Both the position numbers and the translations under genes were made by a program. A DNA stretch of 64,000 nucleotides from Streptomyces indicus (GTDB lineage Bacteria; Actinomycetota; Actinomycetes; Streptomycetales; Streptomycetaceae). Shown here piece after piece: positions 24,818 to 34,315 of this stretch. A model generated the notes under the pieces. The model was not told the origin of the DNA, made no database searches, and worked only from the letters and a program-made list of their open reading frames with translations. The stretch covers positions 1 through 64,000 of the forward strand of contig NZ_FNFF01000011.1 of the NCBI RefSeq assembly GCF_900100315.1. Direction: 5' to 3'. Every line of letters begins with the position of its first letter. Within the stretch, counting starts at the first letter, position 1.

Positions 24818-25186
24818 GTGATCCAGCAGGAGTCGCGACTCAAGGTCGCCGACAACACTGGTGCGAAGGAAATCCTTTGCATCCGTGTGCTCGGTGGCTC
24901 GGGTCGCCGCTACGCGGGCATCGGCGACGTCATCGTCGCCACCGTCAAGGACGCGATCCCCGGCGGCAATGTGAAGAAGGGTGACGTCGTCAAGGCGGTC
25001 ATCGTTCGCACCGTCAAGGAGCGCCGCCGTCCGGACGGCTCGTACATCCGCTTCGACGAGAACGCCGCCGTCATTCTGAAGAACGACGGCGACCCTCGTG
25101 GCACCCGTATCTTCGGCCCGGTCGGCCGTGAGCTGCGCGAGAAGAAGTTCATGAAGATCATCTCGCTCGCGCCGGAGGTGCTGTAA
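24818..25186 (+). CDS. rplN: 50S ribosomal protein L14
   Basis: L14 forms an intersubunit bridge and is the target of the silencing factor RsfS. The 122-residue protein has [20 protein letters not shown], the [20 protein letters not shown] segment, [20 protein letters not shown] and [12 protein letters not shown] at the end. GTG start with AGGAGAT 8 bases upstream. First gene of the spc group, running to rplO. Confidence 0.98.
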   Translation: MIQQESRLKVADNTGAKEILCIRVLGGSGRRYAGIGDVIVATVKDAIPGGNVKKGDVVKAVIVRTVKERRRPDGSYIRFDENAAVILKNDGDPRGTRIFGPVGRELREKKFMKIISLAPEVL

Positions 25187-25188
25187 GC

Positions 25189-25512
25189 ATGAAGATCAAG
25201 AAGGGCGACCTGGTCCAGGTCATCACCGGTAAGGACAAGGGCAAGCAGGGCAAGGTCATTGCCGCTTACCCGCGCGAGGAGCGCGTCCTGGTCGAGGGTG
25301 TCAACCGGGTCAAGAAGCACACCAAGGCCGGTCCGACCGCCAGCGGTTCGCAGGCCGGCGGCATCATCACCACCGAGGCGCCGATCCACGTCTCCAACGT
25401 CCAGCTGGTCGTTGAGAAGGACGGCAGCAAGGTCGTGACCCGCGTCGGTTACCGCTTCGACGACGAGGGCAACAAGATCCGCGTTGCCAAGCGGACGGGT
25501 GAGGACATCTGA
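25189..25512 (+). CDS. rplX: 50S ribosomal protein L24
   Basis: L24 starts 50S assembly. The 107-residue KOW protein has [20 protein letters not shown] with the KOW motif, [14 protein letters not shown] and the [20 protein letters not shown] tail. ATG start 2 bases after rplN, with GGAGGTG inside rplN. Its TGA shares the last base with the rplE ATG. Confidence 0.98.
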   Translation: MKIKKGDLVQVITGKDKGKQGKVIAAYPREERVLVEGVNRVKKHTKAGPTASGSQAGGIITTEAPIHVSNVQLVVEKDGSKVVTRVGYRFDDEGNKIRVAKRTGEDI

Positions 25513-26069
25513 TGACGACCACCACCACTCCGCGTCTCAAGACGAAGTACCGCGAGGAGATCAAGGGCAAGCTGCTTGAGGAGTTCTCGTACGAGAACGT
25601 CATGCAGGTTCCCGGCCTCGTCAAGATCGTGGTCAACATGGGTGTGGGCGACGCCGCCCGCGACTCCAAGCTGATCGAGGGCGCCATCCGCGACCTCACC
25701 ACGATCACCGGTCAGAAGCCGGCCGTCACCAAGGCCCGCAAGTCCATCGCGCAGTTCAAGCTGCGTGAGGGTCAGCCGATCGGTGCCCACGTCACGCTCC
25801 GTGGCGACCGCATGTGGGAGTTCCTGGACCGCACCCTGTCGCTCGCGCTGCCGCGCATCCGCGACTTCCGTGGTCTGTCCCCCAAGCAGTTCGACGGCCG
25901 TGGCAACTACACCTTCGGTCTCACCGAGCAGGTCATGTTCCACGAGATCGACCAGGACAAGATCGACCGTACCCGGGGTATGGACATCACCGTGGTCACC
26001 ACGGCGACCAACGACGACGAGGGCCGTGCCCTTCTGCGTCACCTCGGCTTCCCGTTCAAGGAGGCGTGA
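25512..26069 (+). CDS. rplE: 50S ribosomal protein L5
   Basis: L5 binds 5S rRNA with L18 and contacts the P-site tRNA. The 185-residue protein has [20 protein letters not shown], the [19 protein letters not shown] signature, the [19 protein letters not shown]-type segment and [22 protein letters not shown] overlaps the rplX stop by one base. Confidence 0.98.
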   Translation: MTTTTTPRLKTKYREEIKGKLLEEFSYENVMQVPGLVKIVVNMGVGDAARDSKLIEGAIRDLTTITGQKPAVTKARKSIAQFKLREGQPIGAHVTLRGDRMWEFLDRTLSLALPRIRDFRGLSPKQFDGRGNYTFGLTEQVMFHEIDQDKIDRTRGMDITVVTTATNDDEGRALLRHLGFPFKEA

Positions 26070-26074
26070 GCGAG

Positions 26075-26260
26075 ATGGCGAAGAAGGCTCTGATTGCCAA
26101 GGCTGCTCGCAAGCCCAAGTTCGGTGTGCGTGCCTACACCCGCTGCCAGCGCTGTGGCCGCCCGCACTCCGTGTACCGCAAGTTCGGCCTCTGCCGCGTG
26201 TGCCTTCGTGAGATGGCTCACCGTGGCGAGCTGCCGGGCGTGACCAAGAGCTCCTGGTAA
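26075..26260 (+). CDS. rpsZ: 30S ribosomal protein S14, zinc type
   Basis: S14 shapes the 30S head. This 61-residue form has a full zinc ribbon: Cys24, Cys27, Cys40 and Cys43. It is therefore the short, zinc-dependent type that many bacteria replace under zinc starvation by a longer, zinc-free S14 encoded elsewhere under Zur control. ATG start 5 bases after rplE, with GGAGG just inside rplE. The zinc-free copy is not in this window. Confidence 0.97.
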   Translation: MAKKALIAKAARKPKFGVRAYTRCQRCGRPHSVYRKFGLCRVCLREMAHRGELPGVTKSSW

Positions 26261-26308
26261 TCCCCGAATTCTCGGGAATTCCAGGCGCTCTCGGTAAGCA
26301 CTCTGGAC

Positions 26309-26358
26309 GGCAGACCCCTCCTCCGCATGCCGTAGGCTTGTGGGGTTGGGCGTCTGCC
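26309..26358 (+). promoter_or_regulatory. Stem-loop in the rpsZ-rpsH spacer
   Basis: GGCAGAC (26309-26315) and GTCTGCC (26352-26358) enclose a long loop in a 213-base spacer within the spc group. TAGGCT at about 26334-26339 could be a -10 for an internal promoter. In E. coli S8 binds the rplX-rplE leader region; no relation is claimed. Confidence 0.4.
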
Positions 26359-26473
26359 GCCCTGAAACGACTTACTACGCCGTAGGTCCCCGCGCCGCAC
26401 CCGTCCCGCCCCAGTGTGGGGAGAGGGATGGCGCATACAGGAAACCCCGGCGAGAGAGGCCGAAGGCCAATTC

Positions 26474-26872
26474 ATGACCATGACTGATCCGATCGCAGAC
26501 ATGCTGACGCGTCTGCGGAACGCGAACTCGGCGTACCACGACTCGGTGTCGATGCCGCACAGCAAGATCAAGTCCCACATCGCGGAGATCCTCCAGCAGG
26601 AGGGCTACATCACCGGCTGGAAGACCGAGGACGCCGAGGTCGGCAAGAACCTCGTCCTCGAGCTGAAGTTCGGCCCGAACCGTGAGCGCTCCATCGCGGG
26701 CATCAAGCGGATCTCCAAGCCCGGTCTCCGGGTTTACGCGAAGTCCACCAACCTGCCCAAGGTCCTCGGTGGCCTCGGCGTGGCGATCATCTCCACGTCG
26801 CACGGTCTCCTGACCGACAAGCAGGCCGGCAAGAAGGGCGTAGGCGGAGAAGTCCTCGCCTACGTCTGGTAA
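26474..26872 (+). CDS. rpsH: 30S ribosomal protein S8
   Basis: S8 binds the central domain of 16S rRNA. The 132-residue protein has [34 protein letters not shown], the [13 protein letters not shown] segment and the carboxy-terminal [20 protein letters not shown] signature. The ATG at 26474 gives the usual actinomycete length; a second ATG two codons later is possible. The site GAGAGAGG lies 14 bases upstream. Confidence 0.97.
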   Translation: MTMTDPIADMLTRLRNANSAYHDSVSMPHSKIKSHIAEILQQEGYITGWKTEDAEVGKNLVLELKFGPNRERSIAGIKRISKPGLRVYAKSTNLPKVLGGLGVAIISTSHGLLTDKQAGKKGVGGEVLAYVW

Positions 26873-26896
26873 CGGAAGGGAACGGAGGAAACAGCT

Positions 26897-27436
26897 ATGT
26901 CGCGTATTGGCAAGCTCCCCATCACGGTTCCCGCCGGCGTGGACGTCACCATCGACGGCCAGACGGTCACGGTGAAGGGTTCCAAGGGCACCCTGAGCCA
27001 CACCGTCGCGGCTCCGATCGCGATCGCGAAGGGCGAGGAGGGCGTTCTGAACGTCACCCGTCCCAACGACGAGCGTCAGAACAAGGCCCTGCACGGCCTG
27101 TCCCGCACGCTGGTGGCGAACATGATCACCGGCGTGACCCAGGGTTACGTGAAGAAGCTCGAGATCAGCGGTGTCGGTTACCGCGTTGTCGCGAAGGGCT
27201 CCAACCTGGAGTTCTCGCTCGGCTACAGCCACCCGATCCTGATCGAGGCGCCCGAGGGCATCTCCTTCAAGGTCGAGTCGCCGACCAAGTTCTCGGTCGA
27301 GGGCATCGACAAGCAGAAGGTCGGCGAGGTTGCGGCCAACATCCGCAAGCTGCGCAAGCCCGACCCGTACAAGGCCAAGGGTGTCAAGTACGAGGGCGAA
27401 GTCATCCGCCGCAAGGTCGGAAAGGCGGGTAAGTAA
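26897..27436 (+). CDS. rplF: 50S ribosomal protein L6
   Basis: L6 sits near the sarcin-ricin loop. The 179-residue protein has [20 protein letters not shown], two repeated beta domains, and the family signature [20 protein letters not shown] at the carboxy end. ATG start with AACGGAGGAA 10 bases upstream; 24 bases after rpsH. rplR follows after 3 bases. Confidence 0.98.
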   Translation: MSRIGKLPITVPAGVDVTIDGQTVTVKGSKGTLSHTVAAPIAIAKGEEGVLNVTRPNDERQNKALHGLSRTLVANMITGVTQGYVKKLEISGVGYRVVAKGSNLEFSLGYSHPILIEAPEGISFKVESPTKFSVEGIDKQKVGEVAANIRKLRKPDPYKAKGVKYEGEVIRRKVGKAGK

Positions 27437-27439
27437 GCC

Positions 27440-27823
27440 ATGGCATACGGCACGAAGATCGCTAAGGGCGACGCTTACAAGCGTGCTGCCATCAAGCGCC
27501 GTCACATCCGTATCCGTAAGCACATCTCGGGTACGGCTGAGCGTCCGCGCCTGGTCGTGACGCGTTCGAACCGCCACATCGTGGCCCAGGTCATCGACGA
27601 CATCAAGGGTCACACCCTGGCGTCGGCGTCGACCCTGGACACGACGATCCGCGGCGGCGAGGGCGACAAGTCCTCGCAGGCCAAGCAGGTCGGTGCCCTG
27701 GTCGCCGAGCGCGCCAAGGCCGCCGGTGTCGAGGCTGTCGTATTCGACCGTGGTGGTAACCAGTACGCCGGGCGCATCGCCGCCCTGGCGGACGCCGCCC
27801 GCGAAGCCGGACTCAAGTTCTGA
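27440..27823 (+). CDS. rplR: 50S ribosomal protein L18
   Basis: L18 brings 5S rRNA to the 50S subunit together with L5. The 127-residue protein has a basic amino-terminal part ([20 protein letters not shown]), [12 protein letters not shown], and the [20 protein letters not shown] signature at the end. ATG start directly after rplF, translation probably coupled. Confidence 0.98.
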   Translation: MAYGTKIAKGDAYKRAAIKRRHIRIRKHISGTAERPRLVVTRSNRHIVAQVIDDIKGHTLASASTLDTTIRGGEGDKSSQAKQVGALVAERAKAAGVEAVVFDRGGNQYAGRIAALADAAREAGLKF

Positions 27824-27864
27824 GTCGGTTCCGTAGCTAGCGGAAACAGAGAGAGGTAATTCCA

Positions 27865-28470
27865 ATGGCTGGACCCCAGCGCCGCAGTGGCGGTGCCGGT
27901 GGCGGCGAGCGGCGGGACCGGAAGGGTCGCGACGGTGGCGCTGCTGCCGCCGAGAAGACCGCGTACGTTGAGCGCGTTGTCGCGATCAACCGCGTCGCCA
28001 AGGTTGTGAAGGGTGGTCGTCGCTTCAGCTTCACCGCGCTGGTCGTGGTGGGCGACGGTGACGGCACCGTGGGTGTCGGTTACGGCAAGGCCAAGGAGGT
28101 GCCGGCCGCCATCGCCAAGGGTGTGGAGGAGGCCAAGAAGCACTTCTTCAAGGTCCCCCGTATCCAGGGCACCATCCCGCACCCGATCCAGGGTGAGAAG
28201 GCTGCCGGCGTCGTGCTGCTCAAGCCCGCGTCCCCGGGTACCGGTGTTATCGCCGGTGGTCCGGTGCGTGCCGTGCTCGAGTGCGCCGGTATCCACGACA
28301 TCCTGTCGAAGTCGCTCGGCTCCGACAACGCGATCAACATCGTGCACGCCACGGTGGCGGCCCTCAAGGGCCTGCAGCGTCCCGAGGAGGTCGCGGCCCG
28401 CCGCGGTCTGCCGCTCGAGGACGTCGCTCCCGCCGCCCTGCTGCGTGCGCGTGCCGGGGCGGGTGCGTAA
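27865..28470 (+). CDS. rpsE: 30S ribosomal protein S5
   Basis: S5 is near the mRNA entry and the site of spectinomycin-resistance changes. The 201-residue protein has a Gly/Arg-rich amino end of about 30 residues, the dsRNA-binding domain with [20 protein letters not shown], the spectinomycin loop region inside it, and [22 protein letters not shown] start with GAGAGGT 9 bases upstream. The stop overlaps the rpmD start by one base. Confidence 0.98.
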   Translation: MAGPQRRSGGAGGGERRDRKGRDGGAAAAEKTAYVERVVAINRVAKVVKGGRRFSFTALVVVGDGDGTVGVGYGKAKEVPAAIAKGVEEAKKHFFKVPRIQGTIPHPIQGEKAAGVVLLKPASPGTGVIAGGPVRAVLECAGIHDILSKSLGSDNAINIVHATVAALKGLQRPEEVAARRGLPLEDVAPAALLRARAGAGA

Positions 28471-28652
28471 TGGCTCGCCTCAAGATCACGCAGACGAAGT
28501 CGTACATCGGCAGCAAGCAGAACCACCGCGACACCCTGCGCTCCCTTGGTCTCAAGGGCATCAACACGCAGGTCGTCAAGGAGGACCGCCCCGAGTTCCG
28601 CGGCATGGTGCACACCGTCCGCCACCTCGTGACGGTCGAGGAGGTCGACTGA
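28470..28652 (+). CDS. rpmD: 50S ribosomal protein L30
   Basis: L30 is a small 23S rRNA-binding protein. The 60-residue protein has [20 protein letters not shown], the [16 protein letters not shown] signature and [16 protein letters not shown] at the end. ATG overlaps the rpsE stop (TAATG); rplO starts 2 bases after it. Confidence 0.97.
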   Translation: MARLKITQTKSYIGSKQNHRDTLRSLGLKGINTQVVKEDRPEFRGMVHTVRHLVTVEEVD

Positions 28653-28654
28653 TC

Positions 28655-29110
28655 ATGGCGGAGAACAACCCGCTCAAGATCCACAACCTCCGTCCGGCCC
28701 CCGGCGCCAAGACCGCCAAGACCCGTGTCGGTCGTGGTGAGGCGTCGAAGGGTAAGACGGCCGGTCGTGGTACCAAGGGCACCAAGGCCCGTTACCAGGT
28801 TCCGGAGCGCTTCGAGGGTGGGCAGATGCCCCTCCACATGCGCCTCCCGAAGCTGAAGGGCTTCAAGAACCCGTTCAAGACCGAGTTCCAGGTCGTGAAC
28901 CTGGACAAGCTGGCTTCGCTCTACCCCGAGGGTGGCGAGGTCACGGTCGAGGACCTGGTCGCCAAGGGTGCCGTGCGCAAGAACAGCCTCGTCAAGGTCC
29001 TGGGCCAGGGCGAGATCTCCGTGGCGCTGCAGGTGACGGTCGACGCCGTCTCCGGCTCCGCCAAGGAGAAGATCGCCGCCGCCGGCGGCACCGTCACCGA
29101 GCTCGTCTGA
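28655..29110 (+). CDS. rplO: 50S ribosomal protein L15
   Basis: L15 is a late-stage 50S assembly protein. The 151-residue protein has a long basic extended amino end ([20 protein letters not shown]), the [19 protein letters not shown] segment and a globular carboxy-terminal half. ATG start after rpmD with GAGGAGG inside rpmD. Last gene of the spc group; a long hairpin follows before secY. Confidence 0.98.
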   Translation: MAENNPLKIHNLRPAPGAKTAKTRVGRGEASKGKTAGRGTKGTKARYQVPERFEGGQMPLHMRLPKLKGFKNPFKTEFQVVNLDKLASLYPEGGEVTVEDLVAKGAVRKNSLVKVLGQGEISVALQVTVDAVSGSAKEKIAAAGGTVTELV

Positions 29111-29133
29111 TCCACTGGACGTCTCGTTGACTT

Positions 29134-29185
29134 GAACGATCCCACCGGGGATGCCCATAAAAGGGGCATCCCCGGTTGGTCGTTC
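29134..29185 (+). terminator. Long hairpin between rplO and secY
   Basis: ACCGGGGATGCCC (29144-29156) pairs perfectly with GGGCATCCCCGGT (29164-29176), and the outer GAACGA (29134-29139) with TCGTTC (29180-29185), giving an almost continuous stem of over 20 pairs. There is no T-run after it. It likely ends the spc transcript or separates it from secY. Confidence 0.75.
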
Positions 29186-29206
29186 CTAGGGGGGCATGGT
29201 CGCCGG

Positions 29207-29212
29207 TAAGGT
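29207..29212 (+). promoter_or_regulatory. Possible -10 hexamer for secY
   Basis: TAAGGT after the hairpin is a fair vegetative -10, with TTCCTA 17 bases upstream as a poor -35. Offered as a weak candidate since the hairpin suggests separate transcription of secY-adk-map. Confidence 0.3.
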
Positions 29213-29351
29213 GGCGTGCGTTAATGCTTCCGCGCGGTCTGCCACTGGGCTGGGAACCGTGCGGCTCTTGCCTCAGTTGTACTTTTCGTTATTCGTCGAA
29301 CCTCAAGACCGTCACCTCTGACGCACGCGCGCGGGGGTCGCAGGAGGCACC

Positions 29352-30665
29352 GTGCTCACCGCGTTCGCCCGGGCGTTCAAGACGCCCGACCTGCGCAAGA
29401 AGCTGCTGTTCACGCTCGGCATCATCGTCATCTACCGGCTCGGTGCGCACATCCCGATCCCCGGTGTCTCGTACGAGAACGTGCAGATCTGTCTCGACCA
29501 GGGCAACAAGACCGGTGGCCTGTTCGGGCTGGTCAACATGTTCAGCGGTGGTGCGCTGCTGCAGATCACGATCTTCGCGCTGGGCATCATGCCGTACATC
29601 ACGGCGAGCATCATCCTGCAGCTGCTGACCGTGGTCATCCCGCGGCTCGAGGCCCTCAAGAAGGAGGGCCAGTCGGGTACCGCGAAGATCACGCAGTACA
29701 CGCGTTATCTGACGGTCGCGCTCGCAGTGCTCCAGGGCACCGGCCTCGTCGCCACCGCGCGCAGCGGTGCGCTGTTCAGCACCTGCCCCGTCGGCAGCGA
29801 GATCGTGCCCGACCAGTCCATCTTCACGACCGTGGTCATGGTCATCACCATGACCGCCGGTACGGCCGTCGTGATGTGGCTCGGCGAGCTCATCACGGAC
29901 CGCGGCATCGGCAACGGCATGTCCATCCTGATGTTCATCTCCATCGCCGCCGGCTTCATCGGCGCGCTGTGGGCCATCAAGGAGCAGGGCAAGCTGGCCG
30001 ACGGCTGGATCGAGTTCGCGATCGTCATCGCGGTGGGCCTGGCGATGGTCGGCCTCGTGGTCTTCGTCGAGCAGGCGCAGCGCCGGATCCCGGTGCAGTA
30101 CGCGAAGCGCATGATCGGCCGCCGGTCCTACGGCGGCACGTCGACGTACATCCCGCTGAAGGTCAACCAGGCGGGCATCATCCCTGTGATCTTCGCCTCG
30201 TCGCTGCTCTACATTCCGGCCCTCATCGCGCAGTTCGCCGGCGGCGACTCGGGGTGGAAGCGGTGGATCGAAGCCCACTTCGTCAAGGGTGACCACCCGT
30301 ATTACATCGCCACGTACTTCGTGCTGATCGTGTTCTTCGCCTTCTTCTACGTGGCCATCTCGTTCAACCCCGAAGAAGTCGCCGACAACATGAAGAAGTA
30401 TGGTGGCTTCATCCCGGGCATCCGGGCAGGCCGTCCCACCGCCGAGTATCTGAGCTACGTGCTCAACCGCATCACTTGGCCGGGGTCGCTGTATCTGGGT
30501 CTGATCGCTCTTGTGCCGACGATGGCGTTGGCACCTCTCGGTGCAAACCAGAACTTCCCGTTCGGCGGGACGAGCATCCTCATCATCGTGGGTGTGGGTC
30601 TGGAGACCGTGAAGCAGATCGAGAGCCAGCTCCAGCAGCGTAATTACGAAGGGTTCCTCCGCTGA
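29352..30665 (+). CDS. secY: Preprotein translocase subunit SecY
   Basis: SecY is the protein-conducting channel of the Sec system. The 437-residue protein has ten expected transmembrane segments, the amino-terminal signature [11 protein letters not shown], the [11 protein letters not shown]-type plug region (here [20 protein letters not shown]), [15 protein letters not shown] and the cytosolic loops with [23 protein letters not shown] start with CAGGAGG 4 bases upstream. Its stop overlaps adk by one base (TGATG), so the two are coupled. Confidence 0.98.
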   Translation: MLTAFARAFKTPDLRKKLLFTLGIIVIYRLGAHIPIPGVSYENVQICLDQGNKTGGLFGLVNMFSGGALLQITIFALGIMPYITASIILQLLTVVIPRLEALKKEGQSGTAKITQYTRYLTVALAVLQGTGLVATARSGALFSTCPVGSEIVPDQSIFTTVVMVITMTAGTAVVMWLGELITDRGIGNGMSILMFISIAAGFIGALWAIKEQGKLADGWIEFAIVIAVGLAMVGLVVFVEQAQRRIPVQYAKRMIGRRSYGGTSTYIPLKVNQAGIIPVIFASSLLYIPALIAQFAGGDSGWKRWIEAHFVKGDHPYYIATYFVLIVFFAFFYVAISFNPEEVADNMKKYGGFIPGIRAGRPTAEYLSYVLNRITWPGSLYLGLIALVPTMALAPLGANQNFPFGGTSILIIVGVGLETVKQIESQLQQRNYEGFLR

Positions 30666-31324
30666 TGCGTATCGTCCTCGTCGGACCGCCCGGTGCGGGC
30701 AAGGGAACGCAGGCTGCGTTCCTGGCCCAGAACCTCGCGATCCCGCACATCTCCACGGGCGACCTTTTCCGGGCCAACATCAGCCAGGGCACGGAGCTCG
30801 GCCTCAAGGCCAAGTCCTACATGGACGCGGGCAACCTGGTGCCGGACGAGGTCACCATCGGGATGGCCAAGGACCGCATGGCGCAGGCCGACGCGGCGAA
30901 CGGCTTCCTGCTCGACGGCTTCCCGCGCAACGTGTCGCAGGCCGAGGCCCTCGACGACGCGCTGAAGCTGGACGGCCAGGAGCTGGACGCGGTGCTCGAC
31001 CTGGAGGTCCCCGAGGACGAGGTCGTCAAGCGCATCGCGGGCCGCCGCATCTGCCGCAACGACTCGTCGCACGTGTTCCACGTCGCGTACAAGCAGCCGC
31101 AGACCGAGGGTGTCTGCGACATCTGCGGCGGCGAGCTGTACCAGCGCGGTGACGACACCGAGGAGACGGTCCGCCGGCGCCTGGAGGTCTACCACAGTGA
31201 GACCGAGCCGATCATCGACCACTACCGGGCCCAGGGCCTGGTCGTGACGATCTCGGCGCTCGGCAGCGTCTCCGAGGTGACGGAGCGCGCGATGGCGGCG
31301 CTGCGCAAGGACGACGCCGCCTGA
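30665..31324 (+). CDS. adk: Adenylate kinase
   Basis: Adenylate kinase turns ATP and AMP into two ADP. The 219-residue protein has the P-loop [10 protein letters not shown], the AMP lid and [10 protein letters not shown] signature, and a long LID domain with a putative zinc site (Cys in [10 protein letters not shown], and CDICGG). ATG overlaps the secY stop. The order secY-adk-map is common in bacteria. Confidence 0.98.
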   Translation: MRIVLVGPPGAGKGTQAAFLAQNLAIPHISTGDLFRANISQGTELGLKAKSYMDAGNLVPDEVTIGMAKDRMAQADAANGFLLDGFPRNVSQAEALDDALKLDGQELDAVLDLEVPEDEVVKRIAGRRICRNDSSHVFHVAYKQPQTEGVCDICGGELYQRGDDTEETVRRRLEVYHSETEPIIDHYRAQGLVVTISALGSVSEVTERAMAALRKDDAA

Positions 31325-31339
31325 GGTGTGTGAGCTGTA

Positions 31340-31377
31340 GTACGGCCGCGGTGCCCTGACGGGTGCCGCGGCCGTAG
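31340..31377 (+). terminator. Hairpin between adk and map
   Basis: TACGGCCGCGG (31341-31351) pairs with CCGCGGCCGTA (31366-31376), with GGGT/GCCC pairing inside, followed by GTGTTGTG. Possible terminator or attenuator. Confidence 0.55.
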
Positions 31378-31424
31378 TGTTGTGTCTGTACCTGTTTTTA
31401 CGTAGATACGGAGCGTCCCCGGCC

Positions 31425-32261
31425 ATGGTGGAGATCAAGACCCCCGAGCAGCTCGCCAAGATGCGTGAGGCGGGCCTGGTCGTCGCCGCGATCCACAAGG
31501 CCACCCGTGAGGCGGCCGTGCCGGGCGCGACCACGAAGGACCTCGACGACGTCGCGCGCAAGGTGCTCGACGAGCACGGCGCGAAGTCGAACTTCCTCGG
31601 GTACGGCGGCTTCCCCGCGACGATCTGCACGTCCAAGAACGAGGTCGTGGTCCACGGCATCCCGTCCGAGGACGTGGTCCTCGAGGACGGCGACATCATC
31701 TCCATCGACTGCGGCGCGATCGTCGACGGCTGGCACGGCGACGCCGCGTACACCGCGTTCGTGGGCTCCGGTCACGCGCCCGAGCTGATCGAGCTCTCGC
31801 GGGTCACCGAGGAGTCGATGTGGGCCGGCATCGCGGCCATGAAGCAGGGCAACCGCCTGGTCGACGTCTCCAAGGCCATCGAGTCGTACATCCGCCGCCA
31901 GCCGCGTCCGGCCACGGGCAAGTACGGGATCATCGAGGATTACGGCGGCCACGGCATCGGCACCCAGATGCACATGGAGCCCCACCTCCTGAACTACGTG
32001 GAGCGCCGCCGCGGCCGCGGCCCGAAGCTGGTGCCCGGCTTCTGCCTCGCGATCGAGCCGATGGTCTCGCTGGGCACTCCGCGCACGGAGGTCCTGGAGG
32101 ACGACTGGACGGTCATCACGACCGACGGCACGTGGTCCTCGCACTGGGAGCACTCGGTGGCGGTGACGGAGGCGGGGCCGCTGGTGCTGACGGCGCCGGA
32201 CGGCGGCAAGGCGAAGCTGGCTGAGATGGGGATCACGGCGGCGCCGGATCCGTTGGGCTGA
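31425..32261 (+). CDS. map: Methionine aminopeptidase type I
   Basis: It removes the initiator methionine from new proteins in the cytosol. The 278-residue protein begins MVEIKTPEQLAKMREAGLVV and has the two metal Asp residues in SIDCGAIVDGWHGDAAYTA, the metal His in YGGHGIGTQMHMEPHLLN and the metal Glu in CLAIEPMVSLG. The ATG is chosen by homology; no strong ribosome site precedes it. A second, isolated copy of its last 160 bases lies 113 bases downstream. Confidence 0.97.
   Translation: MVEIKTPEQLAKMREAGLVVAAIHKATREAAVPGATTKDLDDVARKVLDEHGAKSNFLGYGGFPATICTSKNEVVVHGIPSEDVVLEDGDIISIDCGAIVDGWHGDAAYTAFVGSGHAPELIELSRVTEESMWAGIAAMKQGNRLVDVSKAIESYIRRQPRPATGKYGIIEDYGGHGIGTQMHMEPHLLNYVERRRGRGPKLVPGFCLAIEPMVSLGTPRTEVLEDDWTVITTDGTWSSHWEHSVAVTEAGPLVLTAPDGGKAKLAEMGITAAPDPLG
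32102..32261 (+). repeat. Direct repeat, copy 1: 3' end of map
   Basis: 160 bases covering the last 53 codons of map including its TGA. It is repeated at 32375-32534 with a single base change (32215 against 32488, A to C, Lys to Thr). Confidence 0.97.
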
Positions 32262-32374
32262 TCGGTCTTTCCTCCGGGCGGTCATCAGGTCGGCGGACGG
32301 AGTCCGGCGCAGCCGCTCGAAGCTTGTGAGGCGCCCTCGGCGCCGAGCCCGCGAGAGGGGCGTCGAAAATAGGT

Positions 32375-32534
32375 CGACTGGACGGTCATCACGACCGACG
32401 GCACGTGGTCCTCGCACTGGGAGCACTCGGTGGCGGTGACGGAGGCGGGGCCGCTGGTGCTGACGGCGCCGGACGGCGGCAAGGCGACGCTGGCTGAGAT
32501 GGGGATCACGGCGGCGCCGGATCCGTTGGGCTGA
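32375..32534 (+). pseudogene. Direct repeat, copy 2: detached 3' fragment of map
   Basis: 159 of 160 bases match 32102-32261. In the reading frame of map the fragment is directly preceded by a TAG, so it is not a gene. The 113 bases between the copies (32262-32374) have no recognised content. The pattern copy-spacer-copy, without repeat of the spacer, fits the scar of an element that once integrated at the map 3' end and was deleted, or an illegitimate recombination event. Confidence 0.93.
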
Positions 32535-32584
32535 GGTCGTCTGGCGGGTGCCGGTGTGTGGGTGCCTGCGGTGGGCTTTTCTCC

Positions 32585-32675
32585 CCGCCCCGCCCCTTCC
32601 CGAAACCGGGGCTCCGCCCCGGGCCCCGCATCCGGCCTGCGGCCGGATCGCCTCACACGCCGGCGGGGCTGATTG
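32585..32675 (+). repeat. Dispersed GC-rich intergenic repeat
   Basis: A run of short palindromes: CCCGAAACCGGGGC followed by TCCGCCCCGGGCC, CATCCGGCCTGCGGCCGGAT, and CGCCGGCGGGGC. This is the sort of sequence that occurs in many copies between genes in Streptomyces genomes. Its extent is approximate and its copy number cannot be tested in this window. Confidence 0.5.
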
Positions 32676-32710
32676 CTTAACGATCTTCTACGCTGGGCAA
32701 ACATTCCGGA

Positions 32711-32740
32711 TTCGTCTTTCCGGGGGCTCTGACGTAGACT
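32711..32740 (+). promoter_or_regulatory. Candidate promoter of infA
   Basis: TTCGTC (32711-32716), 18 bases, TAGACT (32735-32740), 90 bases before infA. The -10 is a good vegetative match. Confidence 0.5.
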
Positions 32741-32829
32741 GACTCGTCGGCTCTCGTGCACCCGTATGCCTGCATTCCGCAGGAGGCGGCAGCGAGACCG
32801 ATCAAGGTAGTCGATTCGAAGGGCGAAGC

Positions 32830-33051
32830 GTGGCCAAGAAGCAAGGTGCCATCGAGATCGAAGGCACTGTCGTCGAGTCTCTTCCGAACGCCATGTTCAA
32901 GGTGGAGCTCCAGAACGGCCACCAGGTCCTGGCACACATCAGCGGCAAGATGCGTATGCACTACATCCGCATCCTCCCTGACGACCGGGTCGTGGTGGAG
33001 CTGTCTCCGTACGACCTGACGCGTGGCCGGATCGTCTACCGGTACAAGTAG
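32830..33051 (+). CDS. infA: Translation initiation factor IF-1
   Basis: IF-1 covers the A site of the 30S subunit during initiation. The 73-residue OB-fold protein has [60 protein letters not shown] and the RGRIVYRYK end. GTG start with GAAGGGCGAAG upstream. It heads the group infA-rpmJ-rpsM-rpsK-rpoA-rplQ. Confidence 0.98.
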   Translation: MAKKQGAIEIEGTVVESLPNAMFKVELQNGHQVLAHISGKMRMHYIRILPDDRVVVELSPYDLTRGRIVYRYK

Positions 33052-33110
33052 ATCTTGCCCTCAGTCCCGCATTCCGCGGGCGGTGGCACTGACCCGGAGA
33101 ACCTCATCAC

Positions 33111-33224
33111 ATGAAGGTCAAGCCGAGCGTCAAGAAGATCTGCGACAAGTGCAGGGTGATTCGCCGTCACGGCCGAGTCATGATCATCTGCGACAACCCG
33201 CGCCACAAGCAGCGCCAGGGCTGA
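33111..33224 (+). CDS. rpmJ: 50S ribosomal protein L36, zinc type
   Basis: A 37-residue protein starting [20 protein letters not shown]. The zinc ligands Cys11, Cys14, Cys27 and His32 are all present, so this is the zinc-binding form. ATG start with CCGGAGAA about 9 bases upstream, 59 bases after infA. It is too short for many gene callers but conserved in place and sequence. Confidence 0.97.
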   Translation: MKVKPSVKKICDKCRVIRRHGRVMIICDNPRHKQRQG

Positions 33225-33408
33225 CGCAGGTCTGCACCCGCAGATCATCGCGCGACGCATAGCTGAACAGTAATTACGCAGGACCCGTCCCTCTTCAGCG
33301 ATGGAGGGCGACACCCCCGGTTCGGAGGCCGGGGACCCAGCATGTACCTCATACGGCAGCTGGGAGTGGTCCTGCGGCAGACCTCCGAAGATCAACTGGA
33401 GCCATTCA

Positions 33409-33789
33409 ATGGCACGCGTTTCCGGTGTTGACATCCCGCGCGACAAGCGCGTGGAGGTCGCTCTCACCTACGTGTTCGGCATCGGCCGGACCCTTTCGCA
33501 GAAGACGCTGGCCGAGACCGGCGTCAACCCGAACACCCGCGTTCGTGACCTCTCCGAGGAGGAGCTGGTCAAGATCCGCGAGTACGTGGACAACAACATC
33601 AAGACCGAGGGTGACCTCCGTCGTGAGGTTCAGGCCGACATCCGCCGCAAGGTCGAGATCGGTTGCTACCAGGGTCTGCGTCACCGTCGCGGCCTGCCCG
33701 TCCACGGTCAGCGCACGAGCACGAACGCCCGTACCCGCAAGGGCCCGCGTCGCGCCATCGCCGGCAAGAAGAAGCCGGGCAAGAAGTAG
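33409..33789 (+). CDS. rpsM: 30S ribosomal protein S13
   Basis: S13 contacts the P-site tRNA and L5 in the head bridge. The 126-residue protein has [20 protein letters not shown], the helix-turn-helix-like part with [34 protein letters not shown] and a Lys-rich tail (GKKKPGKK). The ATG at 33409 is chosen by homology although the frame is open much further upstream; GGAGC lies 6 bases before it. A 184-base leader with a CCCCGG/CCGGGG hairpin separates it from rpmJ. Confidence 0.97.
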   Translation: MARVSGVDIPRDKRVEVALTYVFGIGRTLSQKTLAETGVNPNTRVRDLSEEELVKIREYVDNNIKTEGDLRREVQADIRRKVEIGCYQGLRHRRGLPVHGQRTSTNARTRKGPRRAIAGKKKPGKK

Positions 33790-33850
33790 TCCGCAGCCAG
33801 CGGTCCCACCAGCTGCTGTAGGACCGACCACCTCCCCGTAGGAGTTATAG

Positions 33851-34255
33851 ATGCCCCCCAAGGGTCGTCAGGGCGCTGCCAAGAAGGTGCGCCGCAAGGA
33901 AAAGAAGAACGTCGCTCACGGGCACGCCCACATCAAGAGCACGTTCAACAACACGATCGTGTCCATCACGGACCCGACCGGCAACGTGATCTCGTGGGCC
34001 TCCGCCGGCCACGTCGGCTTCAAGGGCTCGCGTAAGTCCACGCCGTTCGCCGCGCAGATGGCCGCCGAGTCGGCTGCCCGTCGCGCGCAGGAGCACGGCA
34101 TGCGCAAGGTCGACGTCTTCGTGAAGGGCCCGGGCTCGGGTCGCGAGACCGCCATCCGTTCGCTGCAGGCGACCGGTCTTGAGGTCGGTTCGATCCAGGA
34201 CGTCACGCCGACCCCGCACAACGGCTGCCGTCCGCCCAAGCGCCGCCGCGTCTGA
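33851..34255 (+). CDS. rpsK: 30S ribosomal protein S11
   Basis: S11 shapes the platform of the 30S subunit. The 134-residue protein has a basic start ([20 protein letters not shown]), [40 protein letters not shown] and [19 protein letters not shown] start with TAGGAG 7-9 bases upstream. Unlike in E. coli no rpsD follows; rpoA is next. Confidence 0.98.
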   Translation: MPPKGRQGAAKKVRRKEKKNVAHGHAHIKSTFNNTIVSITDPTGNVISWASAGHVGFKGSRKSTPFAAQMAAESAARRAQEHGMRKVDVFVKGPGSGRETAIRSLQATGLEVGSIQDVTPTPHNGCRPPKRRRV

Positions 34256-34281
34256 CGCACGGCTGCTTGGTCTGAGGTTTT

Positions 34282-34315
34282 CGGGCGGTACGGCTCTTCG
34301 GGGCCGTATCGCCCG
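34282..34315 (+). terminator. Stable hairpin between rpsK and rpoA
   Basis: CGGGCGGTACGGCTC (34282-34296) pairs over 15 positions with GGGCCGTATCGCCCG (34301-34315), two G-T pairs, around a TTCG loop, followed by TACCCTTGC. It may be a partial terminator or a processing site inside the operon. Confidence 0.65.

Noticed and set aside
32285-32761. Minus-strand open frame across the map duplication.
   Set aside because: It is the opposite strand of map sequence joined to the spacer and GC-rich repeat; no ribosome site or family motif.
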